The position numbers were made by a program, and so were the translations under genes. Shown one piece after another: positions 35,842 through 45,881 of a stretch of DNA of 64,000 bases. Position 1 is the stretch's first letter; the number at the start of each line of letters is the position of its first letter. This stretch comes from Proteobacteria bacterium ST_bin11. GTDB taxonomy: Bacteria > Pseudomonadota > Gammaproteobacteria > Methylococcales > Methylomonadaceae. Where the stretch lies: contig MSXO01000053.1 in the NCBI GenBank assembly GCA_002083615.1, positions 38,626-102,625 of the forward strand, read 5' to 3'. The notes under the pieces were generated by a model, which worked only from the letters and a program-made list of their open reading frames with translations, made no database searches and had not been told where the DNA came from.

Positions 35842-38196
35842 ATGAAATTACCCCCTTTACAGGCTTTACCGTTTGCCCGCCCGGGCCAATTGACGGGCGT
35901 TGCCGCCCTCATGTTCTCGCTCCACGGCGTTGGTCATGCGGCCGAAGCGATCTCTAACCAGGATACATCGAGCCCGTCAGAGACCACTAGCAAACCGAAA
36001 TCAAACAAGGCTAGCAGCCAGACCGGTTCTAACGAAACAGCCACAACCTTGGATACAGTCACCGTAGCTGGTGCTGTACCGTTCAATCCGCCGAACCAAA
36101 AACCGCAATTGGATACCGAAGCCGTCACGGGTAGTCGTCTAGGTCTAACACCTCGTGAAACGCCGGCTTCAATCACCATCATCGACAGAGCAACATTCGA
36201 AAAGCGCGGCGCCCAAACTACCCAGGAAGCGCTAGAAAGAGCGCCAGGCGTTTTGGTTTCCTCTCAACCGGGCTCTGCAGGTTCGGTATCGATGCGCGGC
36301 TTTACCGGAGCGCAAATCACTCAGTTGTTTAATGGCATCACCGTACAGTACGACGTCATTGCCGCACGTCCCATCGACAGCTGGCTGACCGATCGCGTCG
36401 AAGTGTTGGGCGGCCCGTCGACATTTTTGTATGGTCAAGGCGCAGTGGGCGGCTCGGTAAACTATGTCAGCAAAATCGCCCACCGCGGTCCTAATGAACA
36501 TCATGGATTAGTCTCATTAGGGGAGTACCTGAATCGCCGGGCATCTTACGGTTTCAACGGTCAACTGGGGAATACAGACAACTGGCTACAAGCCGATATC
36601 AGCTATCTGGGGGCAGAGGGCTACGTCGATCGGACCGAGGCCGACTCTGGCGCAATGTCGTTTTCGTTGTTAAGCGATGTGACTTCCAAGCTATCGCATA
36701 CCATTGCCTTTGAGCACCAACTGGAAGATCGGGACTCATATTGGGGAACACCGGTTTTAAATCCAGTGGTGAATGGCAGAGTGGTGCCTTGGGGTACCGC
36801 CGGCTTAGGGCCTCAGGAGGGCCAGATAGACCCTAAAACCCGCTTTAGAAACTATAACTCTGCGGGCCCGGTGTTTGATCAGCAAGTCTTCTGGCTTCGC
36901 GATATCGTTGATTATCAGCTTACCGATAACACTCAATTTAAAAACACCTTCTATTACTACAAAGCCGATCGGCAATGGCTGAATGTAGAGGGATATGATT
37001 GGAACGCAACAAATTCGTTGATTACCCGCAACCAGTCTTTTGCCACGAATCACGATCAGGCGTTAGTAGGCAATCGCTTCGAAATCGTTCACAGCAATAA
37101 TTGGTTTGGCTTACCGTCTAAGGTGTCGGCAGGTATTGATGTTGCTTACAACAAGCAAACGCGCGCACCCAGTCGCGAGAGCGGGGCAACCACCGTCAGC
37201 GTCGTCGACCCCTATAACTTTAACGTCGGGACTTACTACGACAATCCTTTGGCGACAGGGCCTATCTCAGGCGCACGTAACGAACTGTATACAGTCGCCG
37301 GTTACGCGGAAAACCGCCTAACCTTGGTGCCTGATCTCAATTTAGTCACGGGTGTACGGGTGGACGATATCCGCTTGGATGTAAAAAATCTACGCACATC
37401 CTTTATACCTCCGACAGCCACCAACCCAGCAGCTTTTGGTCGCCGCTGGACTGCCGTAACCTGGCGGGCGGCATTGATGTACGACATTACCGATACCTTT
37501 AACGTCTACGCGCAATACAGCACCGCGGCCGATCCACCATCCGGGATATTGACAACCGGCACCTTCGCTCAGTTGCAAGACTTCGACCTCACTACGGGTA
37601 GACAAGCAGAAGTAGGAACTAAATTCGACTTTTGGGACGGCAAAGGCTCTGCAACGTTGGCGGGCTATTATATCGAGCGGAAAAACCTATCAATGACCGA
37701 CCCGCAGGACCGCAATCGGCAATTACCGATCGGGGCCCAATCCTCAGCCGGTGTGGAAGCTAACATTGGCGTGCAAATTAACGATCAATGGAGCGTACAA
37801 GGCAACATGGCATATGTCGATGCTCAATTTGACAGTTTCCTGCAAACAGTTGGCAACACAGTAGAATCCCGGAAGGGTAACCGACCTCCCAACGTGGCAA
37901 AATGGGTAGCTAACACCTGGTTGACTTGGGACTTTCATCGGGATTGGCAATGGAATTTCGGATCGCGCTATGTCGGCGACCGCTACGTGGACCCAGCAAA
38001 TCTTGTCGAAGCGCCCGCGTACGCGGTATTCGATACCCAGATGTCCTGGAAATTTAATCGAAATGCCACCGTCACCGCGCGCGTAAAAAATCTTACCGAC
38101 GAACTCTATACAGAATGGGGTAGCGGCGGCAGTGCACCGTTATTTTTCGTCGCCGCCCCACGGACATCCATGATGGAATTGAAAGTAGATTTCTAA
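35842..38196 (+). CDS. TonB-dependent siderophore-type receptor
   Basis: Outer-membrane receptor of 784 aa. Signal peptide to about 34 (GHAA), a Ser/Thr/Lys-rich linker, a TonB-box-like stretch (DTVTVAG), the plug domain (PASITIIDRATFEKRGAQ, then VSMRGFTGAQITQL and RVEVLGGPSTFLYGQGAVGG) and a 22-strand barrel ending in the phenylalanine MELKVDF. The plug resembles the FhuA/FpvA siderophore group. The ligand is unknown. No transporter genes for the ligand lie next to it. Confidence 0.9.
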   Translation: MKLPPLQALPFARPGQLTGVAALMFSLHGVGHAAEAISNQDTSSPSETTSKPKSNKASSQTGSNETATTLDTVTVAGAVPFNPPNQKPQLDTEAVTGSRLGLTPRETPASITIIDRATFEKRGAQTTQEALERAPGVLVSSQPGSAGSVSMRGFTGAQITQLFNGITVQYDVIAARPIDSWLTDRVEVLGGPSTFLYGQGAVGGSVNYVSKIAHRGPNEHHGLVSLGEYLNRRASYGFNGQLGNTDNWLQADISYLGAEGYVDRTEADSGAMSFSLLSDVTSKLSHTIAFEHQLEDRDSYWGTPVLNPVVNGRVVPWGTAGLGPQEGQIDPKTRFRNYNSAGPVFDQQVFWLRDIVDYQLTDNTQFKNTFYYYKADRQWLNVEGYDWNATNSLITRNQSFATNHDQALVGNRFEIVHSNNWFGLPSKVSAGIDVAYNKQTRAPSRESGATTVSVVDPYNFNVGTYYDNPLATGPISGARNELYTVAGYAENRLTLVPDLNLVTGVRVDDIRLDVKNLRTSFIPPTATNPAAFGRRWTAVTWRAALMYDITDTFNVYAQYSTAADPPSGILTTGTFAQLQDFDLTTGRQAEVGTKFDFWDGKGSATLAGYYIERKNLSMTDPQDRNRQLPIGAQSSAGVEANIGVQINDQWSVQGNMAYVDAQFDSFLQTVGNTVESRKGNRPPNVAKWVANTWLTWDFHRDWQWNFGSRYVGDRYVDPANLVEAPAYAVFDTQMSWKFNRNATVTARVKNLTDELYTEWGSGGSAPLFFVAAPRTSMMELKVDF

Positions 38197-38636
38197 TGTT
38201 CACCCTATTCAAGCACTAACTGTATCTGAGCCACTGCGGGCTAAGTACGGTGACATGCCTGTTCATGGCAATGTGGTTTGTATCCGGGGTAGAATGATTT
38301 ATATCGTCTACCCCAAACTGACGTAGCGATAAAAGCTCGCCGGCTTGCCAATATTGGCGACCGAGCGCTGCGATGTGAGCCTGAAGTAAACACCAGCATC
38401 TGCTGACACCCAGTCAGTAGTCCAGAGGGCGCTCGCGTGACCAGCGTAACCGATAGCGCCTACTGACGGCGATACTGCGCAGGAGCGAGAAGCGTTCAAT
38501 CCTCGATCTAACGTTACCCGAACTCACAGGAATGACGCCTCAGGGAATCGGAAGGCTGTCAATAGTTAGAAAACTTCAGCCAAAACGCTTATTCTTTGGC
38601 AACTAGCGGTGGCCCGCCAGCAAACTCCTCCTACAC
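38197..38636. other. Intergenic stretch, no gene seen
   Basis: About 440 bases. A minus-strand frame at 38308-38499 gives a 63-residue reading without a ribosome site or family likeness and is not accepted. GTAGA...TCTAC-type arms near 38285-38315 may form a hairpin after the receptor gene. Confidence 0.35.
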
Positions 38637-39200
38637 ATGAAGCCAAATGCTGCGTATCTAAAAACCATGACCGACTCAAGAACCCGCCTGGATAAAATCA
38701 ATACCCGAATCAGAAACCACCCTTTACTCTCATTGTTGATCGCGGTTAGTACACTCGTTATAGGCCTCTCGACTTTTACCAATGCCACCCGAAACTTAAT
38801 GGGGCTGCTTAGCATTAGCCAGCCGCGACCGGCGATTAACGGACGATGGCTAGCCCAGGTCAACTATGATTGGCCCAACGCCAATCACCATGAAAGTTTC
38901 AATTTTGCCGGCAGCGATACGCAGTTGTACGGCAGCGCTTCATTCACTGGCAGTATGAACGGCATTTTCGAAGGCGAAATCGCGGGAGAAAACTTACGCT
39001 TTGTTACCAAAAGCCCGGAATCGCTCGGTTCCGGCCCGTCAAAAGAAGCGATTCACCGTTATCAAGGCAAAATCAGTGGCGACGAAATTAAATTCGTAAT
39101 GCAAACCGAAGGTGGCTATTCTGCGCACGTTCCTATCGAATTTACCGCGAAAAGAACCCTAAACACACCGCCAGCCCAACCTGCGCTGATACCAAACTGA
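38637..39200 (+). CDS. Hypothetical membrane-anchored beta-rich protein
   Basis: Protein of 187 aa (177 if started at the ATG at 38667). A basic N-terminus is followed by one hydrophobic segment (about 29-50, LLSLLIAVSTLVIGLSTF) and a domain opening INGRWLAQVNYDWPNAN that looks like a small beta barrel. The layout resembles the protein at 29450. No catalytic motif is seen. Function unknown. It precedes the tRNA-Leu gene. Confidence 0.6.
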   Translation: MKPNAAYLKTMTDSRTRLDKINTRIRNHPLLSLLIAVSTLVIGLSTFTNATRNLMGLLSISQPRPAINGRWLAQVNYDWPNANHHESFNFAGSDTQLYGSASFTGSMNGIFEGEIAGENLRFVTKSPESLGSGPSKEAIHRYQGKISGDEIKFVMQTEGGYSAHVPIEFTAKRTLNTPPAQPALIPN

Positions 39201-39282
39201 ACTTGGGATCAGCCCTGTCAACGAGTTGACATCACCAAGCTAGATTCTTATAATGTCCGCTTTACTTGTTTACGCAGGTAAA

Positions 39283-39369
39283 GCCGAGGTGGTGAAATTG
39301 GTAGACGCGCTAGCTTCAGGTGCTAGTAGGGGTAACCCTGTGGAGGTTCAAGTCCTCTCCTCGGCACCA
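39283..39369 (+). tRNA. tRNA-Leu (anticodon CAG)
   Basis: Complete class II tRNA of 87 bases: acceptor GCCGAGG pairing with CCTCGGC, D-loop GAAATTGGTAGA, anticodon stem-loop GCTAGCTTCAGGTGCTAG with CAG, a variable arm (AGGGG...CCCTG) and TGG-AGGTTCAAGTCCT T-arm, with encoded CCA. It reads leucine codon CUG. Confidence 0.95.
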
Positions 39370-39394
39370 TCTAAATTCTAAGCGTTTAGATGGT
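39366..39394 (+). terminator. Inverted repeat at the tRNA 3' end
   Basis: Perfect 10-bp arms (ACCATCTAAA and TTTAGATGGT) with a 9-base loop, the left arm overlapping the encoded CCA. It may help end or process the transcript. No T-run follows. Confidence 0.45.
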
Positions 39395-39550
39395 CAAAAT
39401 AACTTCTAAAATATTGAAATAAAAATAGTTTTAGTTAGAAGTTCTCTAGTCTCCTTAAGAATTATCATTCTGCATCAGTTCGTAGTTCCTGCTAGATAAA
39501 GTCATTTTAAAGTTCCTTTGGCACAAATAAGGCACATTGGAGTCTGAAAA

Positions 39551-39790
39551 ATGGCGACCATCCGAAAAAGACAAGCCAGATACCAAGCCTAAGTCCGAAT
39601 AAATGGTAAAAACATTACCAAATCCTTTACAAATAAGTCTGACGCTCACAAGTGGACCGAAGAACAAGAAGCTCTAACCTCCCTGAAAAGCTGGACTGTT
39701 CAACAGCATAAATATGCACTCGAAACCAAAGTCTTCCTCTCGGTCGCATTGCAAGGTCCTTCCTTTAGTCCTAAACAGAAAGACGACTAA
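39551..39790 (+). pseudogene. Tyrosine-recombinase (phage integrase) N-terminal remnant
   Basis: An 80-codon frame with a TAA at codon 14 (39590). It reads MATIRKRQARYQA, stop, VRINGKNITKSFTNKSDAHK, which is the arm-DNA-binding start of phage or island integrases; the stop replaces a codon one base away from CAA. No catalytic domain follows. It begins 181 bases after the tRNA-Leu gene, the usual target of such integrases, so this is the scar of a lost or decayed element. Confidence 0.75.
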
Positions 39791-40166
39791 CCTTAGCCTC
39801 TAATCAAACTGTTAAGCCTTAACTTGGCTTAATTGGTAGGGTGAGGAAAAAAGGAATCGAGTAGGGATATATTTCCAATCTTGCTTTATGCCCCCTTACC
39901 TGAAAGGACATGTCCAACATTGTGCCCGGAAATGTGCATCGAGCTTCTTAGACCAAGTTTGAATTACAGACCCAAACAACCCAAGCGTGATTTCCATAAG
40001 TGACAAGCGACCTCTGGGAGTCCGATGAAATTGGGCCGCGGGAGAGCAAGCAAGATGGCGTAGTCGCAAATTAATATATAATGCGAGGAAACACGAAAGG
40101 ACATGTACTTTGCAAATCTAGTACAAGTTTTAGTACACATTCCAACTAGATCCAGATTTAACCTGA
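39791..40166. other. Intergenic stretch between integrase remnant and prfC
   Basis: About 375 bases without a gene. A 7-bp inverted repeat (TTAAGCC/GGCTTAA, 39812-39832) is visible. It may hold further decayed element sequence, but nothing is recognisable. It also contains the prfC promoter. Confidence 0.4.
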
Positions 40167-41741
40167 ATGCAACCCACTGAACAGCAACGCAGACGTACCT
40201 TTGCCATCATCTCCCACCCCGACGCCGGTAAAACCACCATCACTGAAAAATTGCTGCTGTTCGGCGGTGCCATCCAGTTGGCCGGCTCGGTAAAAGGCCG
40301 GAAAGCGGCACGGCATGCGACCTCCGACTGGATGGAAATGGAAAAAGAGCGCGGTATTTCCGTGACCACCTCGGTGATGCAGTTTGAACATAACGATTGC
40401 ATCATCAATTTATTGGATACGCCGGGGCATGAAGACTTTTCCGAAGATACTTACCGCACCTTGACAGCCGTTGACTCGGCGCTGATGGTCATCGACGTGG
40501 CTAAAGGTGTTGAGGATAGGACCATTAAATTGATGGAAGTCTGCCGCCTGCGGGATACACCGATCCTGACCTTCATCAACAAGCTGGACCGCGAGGGCCG
40601 CGAACCCATAGAACTGCTAGATGAAGTGGAGAGTGTCTTAAAGATTCAATGCACACCAATGACTTGGCCGATAGGCATGGGCAAGCGCTTTAAAGGGGTT
40701 TATCAGCTTTATAAAGACGAGATTTTGCTATTCAGTCCACACCACGGTGGCCGTATCGCTAAAGCCGAAATCATCAAAGGCTTGGACAATCCCAAACTCG
40801 ACGAGCTATTGGGCGATCAAGCAGCAGAATTACGCGACGAAATCGAGCTGGTAAAAGGGGCCAGCCATGAGTTCGATCATGCTAAATATCTCGCGGGTCA
40901 ACAAACCCCGGTGTTTTTCGGCTCGGCGATCAATAACTTCGGCATCATCGAATTGCTGGACGCCTTTGCAGAATACGCACCCGGCCCCAGATCACGCCAA
41001 GCCGAACAACGTGAAGTGATGCCCGATGAAGAAAAATTCACCGGTTTTGTGTTCAAAATCCAAGCCAACATGGACCCAGCGCACCGCGACCGCGTGGCTT
41101 TTTTAAGAATCTGCTCCGGCAAATTCGACAAGGGCATGAAGGTTAATCACGTGCGTATCGGTAAAAATGTCCAGGTCGCCAACGCTATTACCTTTCAGGC
41201 TGACAGCCGCAAAAATGTTGAAGAAGCGTATCCCGGCGACATCATAGGTTTGCATAACCATGGCACGATTCAAGTCGGCGACACCTTCACTCAAGGCGAA
41301 GTCTTAAAATTTGGCGGCATCCCCTACTTCGCGCCGGAATTATTTCGTCGCGTAGTATTGAAAGATCCATTAAGAGCCAAAGCCCTGCAAAAAGGCTTAA
41401 TTCAGCTGACCGAAGAAGGCGCCACCCAGTTGTTCCGCCCACTGAAAAACAACGATTTAATTCTGGGCGCGGTGGGTATTTTGCAGTTCGATGTCACCGC
41501 GCATCGCCTCAAAAACGAATACAACGTGGAATGCGCCTACGACGTATCGCCGATCAATACCGTGCGCTGGGTCAGCGCCAAAAATCCAGTCAAATTAGAA
41601 GAATTTAAAAACAAGGCTTTCGAAAATTTGGCTGAAGACGGCGGTGGTTATTTGGTTTATCTGGCCAGCAGCCGAGTCAATTTGCAATTAACTGAAGAAC
41701 GCTGGCCGGACATCAGCTTTAGTCAAACTAGAGAGCTTTGA
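40167..41741 (+). CDS. prfC: Peptide chain release factor 3
   Basis: GTPase of 524 aa that recycles RF1 and RF2 from the ribosome after termination. The G-domain motifs are SHPDAGKTTITEKLL, the switch segment RGISVTTSVMQF, DTPGHEDFSEDTYR and NKLDREGR, followed by the EF-G-like domains (VRWVSAKNPVKLEEF near the end). Length and order match RF3. A long perfect hairpin follows the stop. Confidence 0.96.
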   Translation: MQPTEQQRRRTFAIISHPDAGKTTITEKLLLFGGAIQLAGSVKGRKAARHATSDWMEMEKERGISVTTSVMQFEHNDCIINLLDTPGHEDFSEDTYRTLTAVDSALMVIDVAKGVEDRTIKLMEVCRLRDTPILTFINKLDREGREPIELLDEVESVLKIQCTPMTWPIGMGKRFKGVYQLYKDEILLFSPHHGGRIAKAEIIKGLDNPKLDELLGDQAAELRDEIELVKGASHEFDHAKYLAGQQTPVFFGSAINNFGIIELLDAFAEYAPGPRSRQAEQREVMPDEEKFTGFVFKIQANMDPAHRDRVAFLRICSGKFDKGMKVNHVRIGKNVQVANAITFQADSRKNVEEAYPGDIIGLHNHGTIQVGDTFTQGEVLKFGGIPYFAPELFRRVVLKDPLRAKALQKGLIQLTEEGATQLFRPLKNNDLILGAVGILQFDVTAHRLKNEYNVECAYDVSPINTVRWVSAKNPVKLEEFKNKAFENLAEDGGGYLVYLASSRVNLQLTEERWPDISFSQTREL

Positions 41742-41767
41742 TAGGTCATTTAATGTCAACCTTTGCA

Positions 41768-41796
41768 CGCGAATCGCTTAGCCTAAGCGATTCGCG
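41768..41796 (+). terminator. Hairpin after prfC
   Basis: Perfect 13-bp stem (CGCGAATCGCTTA and complement) with a 3-base loop (GCC), 27 bases past the stop. There is no clear T-run, so it could be a protective 3' structure, a terminator of reduced strength, or a protein-binding palindrome. Confidence 0.55.
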
Positions 41797-42004
41797 CAAA
41801 CATGCTGCACAGCCAATGCAAGTAACGCCAGCCGTTGCTTGCCCAGCTTTCATCTCTCGCCGCGACAGCCTATCGCAAAAAACCGCCTGAAAAACACATC
41901 GCTAAACACTTAATATTTATAGAATTATTTAGACAAGGGATATACACTGCCCCAGACAATCCGAGAAAGATACGACTTTAAGCAACATCCGCAGGAGTAA
42001 GCTT

Positions 42005-42952
42005 ATGCGCACACTTTACTATAGTCACCCGGATTTTTTGGGCCACGACACCGGCGTAGCTCATCCAGAGAGCATCGACCGGCTGCATGTGATTGAACAA
42101 GCCTTATCGGGCCCCCAGTTTACGCAACTGCAACGCATCGCTCCCGATATTCCGCCCGACATCCAAGACAAAATTGGCTTGATACACAGCAAAACCATGA
42201 TTGCTAAAGTGCTATCAACCATCCCCGAACATGGTTACGCAAATTTTGACGCGGACACCGTGGTATCGCCCGGTTCCAAACAAGCGGCGCTGCGCGCGGT
42301 AGCCGCAGCGTGCGATGCAGTTGACAGGATTTACACCGGCCAGAACGCCAGGGCCTTTTGTGCCACCCGCCCTCCCGGCCACCATGCCATGCCGGATTAT
42401 GCGATGGGTTTTTGCCTGTTCAACAATGTTGCCATTGCCGCAGAATATGCGCGCAGCCGCTATGGCTTAACACGCATAGCCATCGTGGATTTTGACGTGC
42501 ACCACGGCAACGGCACCCAAGCGGCTTTTTTCGACCAGCCGCAAGTGCTGTATGCCTCTAGCCATCAATGGCCGCACTATCCTGGCAGCGGTCATCCTTC
42601 AGAAAACGGCGTGGGCAATATTATCAACGTAGCTCTACCTACCGGCAGCGGCAGCGATGTGTTCCGCGACAAATATCGACAGTCCATATTGCCGGCGGTG
42701 AAAACCTTCAACCCTGAACTGATTTTGGTTTCCGCCGGCTTCGACGCCCACCGCGACGACCCTTTGGCCTCACTTGGCCTGGTGGACGATGATTATCGTT
42801 GGGTTACTGATGAATTGATTAGCATCGCCACTGCCTGCTGCCAGGGCCGCATCATTTCGGTATTGGAAGGCGGTTACAATTTAAGCGCGTTGGCCAACAG
42901 CGTTGCCGCCCATGTCGGCAGCTTGATGGGAATTCCGCCCAGAGGCGAATGA
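42005..42952 (+). CDS. Histone-deacetylase-like amidohydrolase
   Basis: Zinc hydrolase of 315 aa in the class II HDAC/acetylpolyamine amidohydrolase family. Active-site motifs are RPPGHHAMPDYAMGFCLFNN, the zinc ligands in IVDFDVHHGNGT and SAGFDAHRDDPLA, and the glycine-rich LEGGYNL. Bacterial relatives remove acetyl groups from polyamines or small acyl amides rather than histones; the substrate here is unknown. GGAG lies before the ATG. Confidence 0.9.
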   Translation: MRTLYYSHPDFLGHDTGVAHPESIDRLHVIEQALSGPQFTQLQRIAPDIPPDIQDKIGLIHSKTMIAKVLSTIPEHGYANFDADTVVSPGSKQAALRAVAAACDAVDRIYTGQNARAFCATRPPGHHAMPDYAMGFCLFNNVAIAAEYARSRYGLTRIAIVDFDVHHGNGTQAAFFDQPQVLYASSHQWPHYPGSGHPSENGVGNIINVALPTGSGSDVFRDKYRQSILPAVKTFNPELILVSAGFDAHRDDPLASLGLVDDDYRWVTDELISIATACCQGRIISVLEGGYNLSALANSVAAHVGSLMGIPPRGE

Positions 42953-42980
42953 CACGCCCCCCCGGGCGGGACAATACGCA

Positions 42981-43472
42981 CTATTGCAGATTGGGTAAGG
43001 TGTAAACGTAGTCGCTGTCTTTCATGGGTAAATGACATGCAAAACACTGCGCGGATTTTTCCTGATCCAGCATGTTTAAGGTTTTACCTTCCCAGATACC
43101 AAAGCCCCAACCGCCGGTTTCCGCGTATTTCTTGCTATCTTTCACCATCGCCTCAGCGGCGGTGAATTCGCCGGGCACCGTTGCTTGCTCCCAGTTGGGA
43201 TGCGTTCTTTCGGCCCATTTGATTTTGGCGATGATACTGCCGTCCGGCCAAGGTTTGACCTTACCAGTGCGAGCGGCATTGATAGCCACATGGTTACCGA
43301 CGATGGCGCGTATGCTGTGTTTGTCGTGCCGCAGGGAGACGCCCAGCAAACGCCAGTCTCGGTAGTCGCCATGTTCCGGCTTAGCCGACTGGTGCCCTTC
43401 CGCACCAGCTTGGTTAAACGGCAATAACAGGGCAGTGGCGAGCACTAAAGTGCTGAAAATAATCTTGTTCAT
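42981..43472 (-). CDS. Cytochrome P460
   Basis: Periplasmic c-type heme protein of 163 aa. Signal peptide about 1-24, a beta-rich body, and one heme motif CFACH (143-147) near the C-terminus as in the P460 family. A lysine crosslinked to the heme in known members has candidates at 83-85 (AKIKW). P460 oxidises hydroxylamine, so in a methanotroph it would remove the toxic product of ammonia co-oxidation by methane monooxygenase. It lies alone. Confidence 0.88.
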   Translation of the reverse strand: MNKIIFSTLVLATALLLPFNQAGAEGHQSAKPEHGDYRDWRLLGVSLRHDKHSIRAIVGNHVAINAARTGKVKPWPDGSIIAKIKWAERTHPNWEQATVPGEFTAAEAMVKDSKKYAETGGWGFGIWEGKTLNMLDQEKSAQCFACHLPMKDSDYVYTLPNLQ

Positions 43473-43805
43473 TTTTTAGTATTCCTGTTTCATAGAGGCT
43501 GTCTGCCATAAATTATACGTCGGTGACTTAACGGCTAAGGCTAGCTGAGCAAAATCAGTGGTCACGCCAGCCGTTAAAAATCATTGCTGCGGGCACCGAA
43601 GCGCCCTCTTTCTAAAATGTATTCAGACTGTCGCGGGTACGTCAGCGAGAGGGGATTGACACAATCCCGTTAGCGAATCAGGGCTTAAACCCGCCCGCAC
43701 AGCGGCTTTCCAAGCTAATCCGCCTGCAGCAATCGCCGCTGCCGTGCTACCATTTTGCGAACTTTATCACGTAATACACTGCAGTCCATTCGGAAGGAAT
43801 TCGCC

Positions 43806-45881
43806 ATGCCTGGCACCAACAAACAATTACCGTCCATTTTTTTCTGGGCTTGTGTAGCCCTAACCGGGGCCTTCGCCATCGGCGGCATTGCCTTACAACG
43901 CGGCGAAAGCATAAACAGCATGTGGCTGATCGTCGCGGCGATTTGCATTTACGCACTGGGTTATCGATTTTATAGCACTTTTATCGCCGCTAAAGTCTTG
44001 GTATTAGATCCAAGCCGCGCTACCCCCGCCGAGCGTTTCGACGATGGCCGCGACTTTATGCCCACCCACAAGTGGGTCGTATTCGGGCACCATTTCGCCG
44101 CGATTGCTGGTCCCGGGCCCTTGATCGGCCCAACCTTGGCCGCCCAATTCGGCTATCTACCCGGCACCCTTTGGATACTGGTTGGGGCAGTGCTCGGCGG
44201 CTGTGTGCAAGATTTTGTCACCCTGTTTTTCTCGATTCGCCGCGATGGCCGCTCCCTCGGGCAAATGGCGAAAGATGAGCTAGGTGCCATCGGCGGGACT
44301 GCCGCCATGCTCGGGGTAATGATGATTATGGTGATCCTGATTGCAGTACTGGGTCTGGTAGTAGTGAATGCCATGAAACATAGCCCTTGGGCCACCTCCA
44401 CCGTCGCTGCCACCATCCCGATAGCCGTATTGATGGGCTGTTATCTCCACCATTTACGACCAGGCCGGGTTTTGGAAGCCACGTTAATCGGCGTCTCCTT
44501 GTTGATATTCGCGGTCCTGGGCGGCGGCTGGATCGATGACAATCCTACCATACGCAGCTGGTTCGATTACGAAGCTCCGCAACTAGCCGTCATGGTGATT
44601 TTGTATGGCTTTGCGGCTGCAGTGTTGCCGGTCTGGCTGCTGTTGGCACCGCGCGACTATCTGTCCACCTTTATGAAGCTGGGTACCATCGCCGCGCTGG
44701 CGGTTGCCATCGTCGTGTTGCGCCCGGAACTAAAAATGCCTGCCCTCACCCAATTCATTGACGGCAGCGGACCCATCTTTGGCGGCAAGCTGTTTCCCTT
44801 CGTGTTTATCACCATCGCTTGCGGGGCCATATCCGGTTTCCATGCGCTGATTTCCTCCGGCACCACTCCCAAGTTATTGGCTAATGAGCAGGATGCCCGC
44901 TTCATTGGTTACGGCGCGATGATGATGGAATCTTTCGTCGCCATCATGGCGATGATCGCCGCTTCGGTGTTAGAGCCCGGCGTGTATTTTGCGATCAATA
45001 GCCCAGCCGGTATCGTCGGTAAAGAAGCAGTCGATGCCGTCGCCAAGATCAGCAGTTGGGGCTTTCCGGTGAGCGTCGAACAGATGCAAACACTGGCAAA
45101 AACCATGGGCGAATCCACCCTGTTCGCCCGCACCGGCGGCGCGCCCTCGCTGGCGGTAGGCATGGCCAGCCTGTTCGCGCAGATGTTTGGAGAGCATCTG
45201 CTGGCGGCCTGGTATCACTTCGCCATCATGTTCGAGGCCTTATTTATTTTGACCACCCTCGACGCTGGCACCCGCGTCGCGCGCTTCATGCTGCAAGACA
45301 TCTTGAGCAATATCGGTCTGGCCAAAACCAACAGCTACCCCAGCATCTTGTTGACCAGTGGTTTAGTGGTCGGCGCTTGGGGTTATTTCCTGTACATGGG
45401 CACCATCGATCCGCTCGGTGGCATCAATAGCCTGTGGCCCTTATTCGGTATCGCCAACCAAATGCTGGCCGCGATCGCCTTATGCGTGGCCACCACGATA
45501 TTGGTAAAAACCGACAAACTGAAATATGTGTGGGTAACCGCAACCCCTTTGACCTGGTTGATTATCGTCACCAGCGCCGCCGCCTGGGAAAAACTGTTTG
45601 CAGCCGACTTACGGGTCGGATTCCTGTCTCACGCCGCCGATTTATCCGCCAAACTCGCCAACGGCAGCCTGCCCGCCGAGCAAGTCAAAAACGCCCCGCA
45701 TTTAATCTTCAACGACTATTTGAATGCCGGCTTAACCAGCTTGTTTATGCTGATCACCTGGCTGTTATTAGCAGATACCCTACGGGTGATCTACTGTATC
45801 CTCGCTGGCAAAAACTACCCGCAATCCAGCGAGTCCGTGCATATGCCTAGCCGTTTGGTTGAGGAATGGGTAAGGGATTAA
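43806..45881 (+). CDS. cstA: Carbon starvation protein CstA, pyruvate transporter family
   Basis: Inner-membrane protein of 691 aa with about 16-18 hydrophobic segments. Family blocks PTHKWVVFGHHFAAIAGPGP and the later ALFILTTLDAGTRVARFMLQD are clear. Relatives take up pyruvate or peptides in starvation. The frame is open to 43755, but the ATG at 43806 has AAGGA nine bases before it. No BtsS/BtsR-type regulator lies alongside. Confidence 0.92.
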   Translation: MPGTNKQLPSIFFWACVALTGAFAIGGIALQRGESINSMWLIVAAICIYALGYRFYSTFIAAKVLVLDPSRATPAERFDDGRDFMPTHKWVVFGHHFAAIAGPGPLIGPTLAAQFGYLPGTLWILVGAVLGGCVQDFVTLFFSIRRDGRSLGQMAKDELGAIGGTAAMLGVMMIMVILIAVLGLVVVNAMKHSPWATSTVAATIPIAVLMGCYLHHLRPGRVLEATLIGVSLLIFAVLGGGWIDDNPTIRSWFDYEAPQLAVMVILYGFAAAVLPVWLLLAPRDYLSTFMKLGTIAALAVAIVVLRPELKMPALTQFIDGSGPIFGGKLFPFVFITIACGAISGFHALISSGTTPKLLANEQDARFIGYGAMMMESFVAIMAMIAASVLEPGVYFAINSPAGIVGKEAVDAVAKISSWGFPVSVEQMQTLAKTMGESTLFARTGGAPSLAVGMASLFAQMFGEHLLAAWYHFAIMFEALFILTTLDAGTRVARFMLQDILSNIGLAKTNSYPSILLTSGLVVGAWGYFLYMGTIDPLGGINSLWPLFGIANQMLAAIALCVATTILVKTDKLKYVWVTATPLTWLIIVTSAAAWEKLFAADLRVGFLSHAADLSAKLANGSLPAEQVKNAPHLIFNDYLNAGLTSLFMLITWLLLADTLRVIYCILAGKNYPQSSESVHMPSRLVEEWVRD

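Noticed and set aside
38308..38499. 63-codon minus-strand frame
   Set aside because: No ribosome site and no recognisable domain; lies in a stretch with irregular composition.
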